Source: Branchipolynoe longqiensis
Taxonomy: Eukaryota > Annelida > Polychaeta > Phyllodocida > Polynoidae
Direction: 5' to 3'
Assembly (NCBI GenBank): GCA_030323885.1
Contig: CM059186.1
Coordinates: 28,133,005 to 28,197,004, forward strand
DNA length: 64,000 bases
The notes beneath the pieces are model-generated. The model saw only the letters and a list, made by a program, of their open reading frames with translations. It had not been told where the DNA came from and searched no databases. The translations under genes were made by a program, and so were the position numbers. This document shows positions 56,951 through 64,000 of the stretch, piece by piece (the stretch's first letter is position 1; each line of letters begins with the position of its first letter).

Positions 56951-59900
56951 GAATCACGATATGCACTTGATATCCTATATATATATATAGCTATATAAAT
57001 ATATATATATATACATACAAGTAGAAGGAGGTTTCAATGAAATCTGAGACAGCACCATGTAAGTGTGCTTCAAGACTGTGATGGTTGTTATATACTTGGT
57101 GGTAAGTTGGAGACAGGTTTTTGTTTGTGTGTGTGTGTGTACAACTTATAAATATCATGTGTGCATCTTCATGCTGGAGATAGAAAAAAATATAAACACG
57201 CTATTCACATAGTGATTTCTACCCCTTCCATACCCCCCCCCCCCACACCCACACTCAGTGCTGGCCCTCCCCGGGTGTGTGCGTGTGCGCATGTGGTCAC
57301 AAGAGCTGTCTGATATGTAATTATGTCATGTTCAAATTGTATTGAGCAGACTTGGGAGATAAGTTGCAGACTGCCACTTGCCTGCCGTTCACTGGTAAGA
57401 GCGTCAGGGCTGGTTCCCTGAGCGCTCCGCTTGGGGCAGGAGTTGTGCACTACTTGTAGCCAGACGCCTCAGCGGGTGTGCACGCGGTCACGTGACCCTG
57501 AGAGACGCGCGGTCACGTGATCCTGAGACGCGCACCACAGCTGGCTGAGGCGCCAGGTAGCCAGTTAGTAAAGGTATTGTTTTAAGTTGGTTAGCTGCAT
57601 GCCTGTGGTTTGCTACAATTATGGAAGACATTGGCTCTTATAGATTTTAATAATAATACTAATGATGACGGTGAAATAGTAATGTCGTACCTGACAAATA
57701 AGATTATCCTATAACATGCAACGGCCATGCCAGTTACTATCCATAGGCGGCAAGAACAATGATAATTGTCATTATTATCCGGAGCATTTTTAAGAGACTG
57801 CAAGCACTTCGATTTTATTAGATCTTGCTTGTAAATCCTGTCATCATGTGGCCCTGGTGTTTAACATTTCGAACGGCACTAGTTGACGAACTGAACATCT
57901 TAGTGGTCTAAATAGGATGAGGAACAGGATCATAGTTGTTTAAGGCACTCACTCATTGTGAAAAGCTACTTGAATATTTAGAGAATAGACTCTTGTCATA
58001 GAGGTTGGGTGAAATGCATAAGGTTCTGTAGACCTAGTACATTGCCCTGGTTGTGAATCATGCAGCAAATTTAGATTAAGCAAAGTGTGCGTTAAATTCT
58101 ATAGATATTTAGGTTAATATAACTATGCTCGTGGTGAATAAATATGCATTTTTTAGTACATATGTATGGATGTATATGGAGTGGCTATAGCAGTGACACG
58201 CACACGCACACACATATATATACAGTATTTGTACCATGGCAGAAATAAAAATCCTACTTGTGTAAGGCAAGGGATTTTAACTTTATGGATTATAGTACCT
58301 GAATAATGGCCATTTGTGCAACCAAAAAGTTTTCCTCCAGTACTTAAAATAATTTTGCATTATTTTTGGAGACATCTGATGGATTCGTCTAAAAATAATG
58401 CAAAATTACCGAAAACCTGACTTTATCCGACAAATATGTGAATATCCGACGAAAGTGGAATAATCCGACTGTATATATCTGCTTCACTCTATAGCTCTAT
58501 TTGGGGAGGGAGGCGAGAATGAGTACGAAATTGCATCTTATGTGGTCTAACGGTTAAGGCACTCAATAGTAGAGCAGAGACTGGATTCTTCCCCGGCCCA
58601 CTGACCCATCTGCTACAAGCCTGTCTTTGCATGTCTGTTTTTACTGTTGCTAGGTCAGCGTCTTATTTACCGAGTTCATGACGACACATAGTTTTAAACC
58701 TCATACACAGCGGCAACAAAACCGAGAAGAAAAACAACTCAGTCGTCTTGGCATATACACACACACATATATGTGTGTATGTAGATCTGTATGGATATAT
58801 AGATGTTAAAATGTTCTATATATACATATACCTGTGTGCGTAGATCTATATGTAGATATTTTTAAAAGGTTATATACGCGTATATATATATCTTCTTTCT
58901 AATATCTATATACTATATACATATCGATCTACATACACGTACGTATATACACACATATATCTGGGTGTACATATATATTATATATTTCATTTCGTTTACA
59001 CCAGTGCCAAAGCGTATCGACTCTGGCTCCCTAGCCTGATTTTATTACTTTGTTGACATAACTTATACAGCATTTAAACTTAAAAGTGTACCAAGTGCAA
59101 CGTTATTACACAAGTCTCATCTGTTGTGCACCTGTACCTGTCTGTTGCCGGGTTTGAGTGAGTGAGTGAGTGTGTGACAGTGAGTGACAGTGACCAGCCC
59201 AGGCTCCCAGGAGACCAAAGTGCCTGCGTGCGACTAGACTGACTGGTGCCAGACAACCTGAGGTTTTATATCCTCAATCTTCAATTATCACAAAGTGTGG
59301 TGCTTCGAAGAAGGCGCACTGTGGCTAGTGAGAAGAGCGATCCTTGCGACTAGGTCTGTGCATTTGTATGGTTGATGATTCTTGACCGTTGATATAATCC
59401 GCCATTAACCAATGTTAGTCATTCAGTTATTAGTTTGAGGCTTATATTTTCTTTTTTCTTTCTTTGAAACAACAAAAAAAGTATATATTTTTGTAGCAGT
59501 TACTCATGTTGGGTTGAGAATAAGTGAGTGTCGCCAACCCCCAGCAATGATTGTGTGTGAGTGCTTGTGTGTGTGTGCACTGTTAAAAACCCCACAATTT
59601 GTCTCCTTTAAAACAAACCAAAAAAAGGGAATTTTTGTTTGTTTATGCACATATATATATATATATATATATAAAATATAGTCTTACAAACTTGAGCTAC
59701 ATAGAGGAAACTGAGGACGCGTTTTGGGATTGGCTGTGCCAAAAGAGTCCCAGTAGGTATATGAACTGATGATTTGTTTATAACTAGAAGTAAGGTAGTG
59801 AGTAGTGAGATGGTGTCTTTTGATGTAGTTCTGGCTATGTGTGGGAGCGTGTGTACCAGAAACAAGCCAGGATATTAGCAATGCGTCATTTCACCATCTA

Positions 59901-60049
59901 ATGTCATCTTCAGTGCAAATGTCGACGTTTTATACTGTTTATATGCATAGCACAAGTTCTCTGTCCCCTGGCCTGGTCTATCTCAGAGAGATGAAACCCA
60001 CCGTTATCATGTTGGGTGGGTGGGTGAAGAACATGAAGCCCTGCAATTC

Positions 60050-60285
60050 TTTTATAGGAAGACGCGAAACCCATCATTCTTGTATGGTAAATCAAGAAAT
60101 CGCGTCGTTCTTGTATGGGAAGATGCAAAACCATCGTTTTTGTATGGGAAGGCAAGAAACCCTGTTCTTGTATGGGAAAATATGAAACCATTTCAATCTT
60201 GTATGGAAAGATGGGAAAAAACACAAAACCCTGTTCTTATATGGGAATACCCAAAACCAGTCCTTCGTGTATGGGAAAGAGAACA
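60050..60285 (+). repeat. minisatellite, about 30 bp units
   Basis: About eight units of 'gttcttgtatgggaagatgc' plus aaaacc downstream of the gene. All frames are open by chance. Confidence 0.9.
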
Positions 60286-61068
60286 TTCCTATCATCGGCT
60301 TTTGGCAGTATTACATGATGTACAGAGTAGTATGAGTATTCCACTGACATAATCTAGAAGAACCAGGTTGTGCTCGTTGCTAGTTCATGTAATGTATGAT
60401 TTAATCCTAAGCAAATTTTAACATGAGGTGCAAAGGGCTCAGAAATATATATTTATTTTTGTCCCTTTTCCTTCCTTTATACTTCTTTCATAAGCGCCGA
60501 ACCATGAATTACATAAGTGTCAATCCTGTCAAATAAAATGTATATATATGGTGATAACCATTTGCTGGTCACCGATTGCATGGGCTAAGGATCGCATTTC
60601 ATTATATAGGCCTTAATACGACGACAATTAATGTCAACATCGACATGAAATAAGATGGTTATGAGCAGTGGGTGTGCTCAGATTAGATTGTTAACTTATT
60701 CGTTCACATAATTGACTCCAGGTGGACTGACAAGTATCCGCTTCGAATTGGAATGCTAAGACTTGTGTTGTCTCATTGTTATGGCCGTGCGTGTGTTATA
60801 CATACACACGGCGAGGTGGTGGCGCCCCCTGGTGTGCATACAAGAGCTCACGTTCACCTCTGTGATAAGTCTTGCCAATACACTTCCATCCCACAACTCC
60901 TCATCCTATTTTACTTTTTTTGAAATCATGTAAAGTGTAATTAAATCAGGATTATCTATCACTAACTAAAAAAGAAGAAAAACCGTTCATGAGTTGCTCG
61001 GTGTATTTACCGTGTGTTTGTGATTGATGGATCTGTTGATGGATGGATCTGGCTTCCGTTGCTATATA

Positions 61069-61247
61069 CAGTAAAACCTCTCTAACTGACCACCTCCGCA
61101 GAGCGACCACTCCCATATATCAATCGATTGCCCATAGAATACCATTGCATTGTAATGATAAAAAGAAACTCCCTAACCCAACCACCTCCCTAAATGGTCC
61201 ATTTAAAGTCGTCCCATGGTCGGTCGATTTAGAGAGGTTTTTTACTG
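61069..61247 (+). mobile_element. pogo-like MITE, second copy
   Basis: cagtaaaacctctctaac ... agagaggttttttactg, TA at the left flank; related to 17055. Confidence 0.75.
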
Positions 61248-61627
61248 TGTATACATATGGTAAGTCACTTCTGAAGGTTTATTCCTTTTGTGTGTTGTGG
61301 TGAGTGACTGCACAGCCGTTGCCGCCAAATGTTCTCGGGATAAGAGCGTGTAAATGCAGTGGTGAGTAAAGCATGGCGGGCGGCTAGTGGTATTTATAAG
61401 GATGTAGTTGGTTTAGTCAGCCCGGGGGTGTGTTCTGTGCCAAACTGACGGCGTTACTTGGGGGACTGCCCTACAACCGTTGCCTGTAAATGATGGGTGC
61501 TTGTTGTACCCCCGTCATTAGTTTCAGCCACTCCCTCCCCAACCTCCTTTTCTTTTTTAATAAAAAAATATATCTACAAAAGAGTTCCTTCAAGAGCTGC
61601 AACCTGACCAACGCCTTGTTGTTTACC

Positions 61628-61662
61628 TATGAATGAATGAATGAATGAATGAATGAATGAAC
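61628..61662 (+). repeat. (GAAT)n microsatellite
   Basis: About eight perfect units. Confidence 0.95.
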
Positions 61663-61881
61663 CACACGCATCATTTAATTCAGTGAGGAGGGTGAATTTA
61701 ATCACGGACAATACAGCTATTCTTAGTTCCATTGCTTATCACCTAGTCGTAAATTGAATTTGTGTAAATAATTAGATAAGTTTCATGACAGCTGTATATT
61801 TTTATTTTGTTCATTTACTGGAAACAATCAAAATATTTAATTCCATTTAGGAAAACTGGCATGTCAAAGTCTATGCTTTTG

Positions 61882-62035
61882 TTTCTAGCAACATCAGGTT
61901 CACAATCAGGGTGACTTGATAGCACTGGCACACAGTGATACATCTCACATTATCTTGACACTGAGTAAACCAGTCTCTGCCTTAACGCCAGGTGAGGTAG
62001 CGACAAGTATTTTGTTGTAAATCATTTGTTAGACG
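61882..62035 (-). mobile_element. SINE-1, reverse, decayed
   Basis: 'ttatcttgacactgagtaaa ccagtctctgcctta' and 'gtagcgacaagtat' in complement. Confidence 0.6.
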
Positions 62036-62084
62036 GTTGCGGTTCAGAACCGCAACCGCCTGAACGCGATGTCGGTTGTTGGGT

Positions 62085-62340
62085 AGGTTTTTTTTGGACA
62101 GATACCGACTTGCGACAATGCACACTTATGGCGACTTTATAGTTCTGCTCCACTGGGAGACAAGCCTGCCAATACCTTGACCTGGTACCTGTCATATTAT
62201 CCTGACGCTGAGCTGACCAGTCCTTGCCCTATGTGACAAGTATTAATTTTTAAGTCATTAGTTTGACTCGATCAGGGTTTGAATCCCATGATCTACCAAA
62301 ACAGGCGACGAACGCTCAATTCATTCCGCCATCCTTCCTG
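62085..62340 (-). mobile_element. SINE-1, reverse
   Basis: 'gataccgacttgcgacaatg', 'gacgctgagctgaccagtcc', 'gatcagggtttgaatcccat' in complement, through the tRNA-like head. Confidence 0.8.
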
Positions 62341-62524
62341 GTGCTTTCACACAATGTCAGTCAGCCATGTACCTTCATATTGATAGTCAACACAAATAGA
62401 TGGATGATCTTTATTTATTGCCAAACAAATACATTACAAACTAAACGATGGGAAACGGCCGATGCATGTGCAAGGCGATCTTCCAGACTGGTGCCAGGTC
62501 AGTGCGAGCCATGCCTACATTGTG

Positions 62525-62689
62525 GGCATTCGACTGGGCCTCTCTATGCGACTATCAAAATATTTCCTAACAAATTCCTATTCGACTGGGACCGGAAGTG
62601 GGTTCATATACCATTACTTCGGATGTGTGTTGTGGCTCCATTCGTTCCATCCGTAAATCTTGCGGATAGAAAGGGCCCAGTCGAATGCC
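62525..62689. repeat. inverted repeat, 16-bp perfect arms
   Basis: GGCATTCGACTGGGCC at 62525-62540 and its exact complement at 62674-62689, with weaker complementarity continuing on both sides; possibly a foldback element. Confidence 0.8.
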
Positions 62690-64000
62690 TTCATTGTCTC
62701 TCACCGGGAACACTAAAGTGTATGTTTTGCTATTCTAATTAGGTACGCAGGCGAAGCCGATTACTTGTCCGTACAATTACACTAATGTTGGAATTACAAT
62801 TGATTGTCCCCATTAACATTTTGAACAATTCAGTTTTCTAAGAATCTTTTATATATATATATGGATCATTTCGTGGTAACTGGATTCAATTATTGTTTTA
62901 TTAATGCATTTTCTTTTATGTAACGATAAAATGAAGGCCTAACATGGGATAAAAAAAACAACATGTTCCTTCCAATATGCGACATGGAAAATGTGGACTT
63001 TTCTACAGCCCACTCAGCCTTTATTCGGCAGAGTATTAATTTTTAGTCAATGAAACTAAAAGGACACTCACTTGAAATAAATGCCCATATTGCATGCAAA
63101 TCTTATATATTTTTTCTCAAATTCCATGGTGATTAAAGTGGTTTTAGACATAATTGTCATGTCCCATGCTTGTTATGTCAGGAAATATGCTATCCTGTGA
63201 AGAAGCTTCAGTAAGAAAAACACTAGCTATTGTTGCACTTGGAAGCCCATTTTATAGCACCATGACTAGTAATATCATTTTCCTACAAAGCTGTATGAAA
63301 AAATAAGTTGAAGTCCCATTTTCATTAAATAAATTTTCTTAAATAATTGTTATTAATAAATCATGTTACATCCACACTTGGGGCTGGCTACTGAAGTAGT
63401 CTTGTTATTCTGAGAAGATGGTAACCGTAACTATCTTTTCCTTCAAGTTACTATTATACGTATGGACAAAAATTGGGAAATAGACAATATTAATTTGTAA
63501 CCCTCATGCGACACATTGGCTCCATTTACCATGAAAAGACCCATACATACTGAATCCCAGCTTATTCAATTCAGGCTGATACAGCATGAAAAAATTTCAT
63601 TTCACAATATATATTTTTTTAACTCTAAAAAGTAACCACAAGAAGGCATTGGAAAGCAGATGAACCACTGGCAGTTTCAAATGAGATGCAATGAAAACAA
63701 TATTTTCCAGGAACGCGGCTTACTCTGCGATAACAGACCTGACACGCAGCGGATATATTTGACACTAATGATTTTGACAGCATTCATATTGGTGTAAAAA
63801 CAGTTGTGGCGGGAGTTTGTTCACACAGTGAACATATAAACAAGGTGTATATGATTTGGACGAGAATTAAACGAATCCAACAAATGTACAGAGAAGTCAG
63901 ATAACCTCATCATCCCCAATGAACAGCCCTCTAGATTTCCCACGGAAAACACTAGCATGGGCAATAAGACTTGCCACAGAGCATGCAACACAGTGAGCCG

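Larger units (their letters stand above)
56951..61570 (+). other. probable usp34 3' UTR and downstream DNA, poly(A) candidates
   Basis: No coding gene is supported after the stop. AATAAA hexamers in + orientation occur at 58137, 58244, 60532 and 61559; I cannot tell which is used. The stretch contains (TA)n-rich patches near 56980 and 58750-58980 and a CACGTGA-containing duplication at about 57480-57530. It also has a minisatellite at 60050-60285 and a pogo-like MITE at 61069. Confidence 0.45.
61571..64000. other. downstream intergenic stretch, no gene recognised
   Basis: Contains two reverse SINE copies, a 16-bp inverted repeat near 62.5-62.7 kb, and AT-rich sequence from 62740 to the end in which I see no coding or repeat signal. 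TTTATTTATT at about 62410 would be a double AATAAA on the minus strand, possibly the 3' end of a minus-strand gene lying further right. Confidence 0.4.

Noticed and set aside
54112..54457. A functional reverse-transcriptase gene
   Set aside because: Only the C-terminal part of a LINE ORF2 is present, interrupted and 5'-truncated; annotated as a pseudogene.
59841..60352. Repetitive protein (MGRQET/LYGK repeats)
   Set aside because: A ~30-bp minisatellite downstream of the gene; open by chance in several frames, no splice or start context.
62263..62742. 159-aa reading frame
   Set aside because: Starts inside a reverse SINE and crosses an inverted repeat; no recognisable domain.

Overview
This is intron-rich animal nuclear DNA. 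About 57 kb is the 3' two thirds of one gene on the + strand: the ortholog of USP34, a very large ubiquitin-specific protease (deubiquitinase). I reconstruct 44 coding exons from position 214 to the stop codon at 56948-56950. Every junction keeps phase, all introns are GT-AG except one GC-AG, and the exons join to about 2,437 residues. From my memory of human USP34 (about 3,546 residues) the visible part starts near human residue 1,110, so the 5' end and promoter lie left of the window. No alignment was run.

Layout. Exons 1-8 (214-10468) encode the helical/ARM-like region before the protease domain, including a glutamine run in exon 3. Exons 9-17 (11219-20791) encode the USP catalytic domain: Cys box in exon 9, zinc-ribbon cysteines in exons 12-13, His box in exon 14, Asn/Asp box in exon 15. 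Exons 18-43 encode the long conserved region after it, and exon 44 (56469-56950) a disordered tail with a basic NLS-like motif. The last 7 kb (56951-64000) holds 3' UTR and intergenic DNA with several possible poly(A) signals and no gene I can support.

The organism looks like a non-vertebrate bilaterian. The gene structure is vertebrate-like, but the repeats are not vertebrate ones. Intronic minisatellites are so frequent that a lancelet is one candidate; a lophotrochozoan or hemichordate is equally possible. I cannot decide from the sequence.

Most introns are filled with repeats: (1) an abundant tRNA-headed SINE of about 320 bp, whose 3' tail also ends a decayed LINE fragment in this window; (2) at least four short inverted-repeat transposon families with CAGG/CCTG-type ends and, where intact, 6-bp target duplications; (3) MULE-like, pogo-like, foldback and unclassified inverted-repeat elements; (4) about fifteen minisatellites or microsatellites.

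The most unusual pattern is that several tandem arrays are built from the gene's own splice junctions. One array repeats a 5' splice site about 20 times, another repeats a 3' splice site about as often, and two further acceptors with the start of their exon are duplicated or triplicated upstream. This gives dense clusters of decoy splice sites inside a conserved gene.
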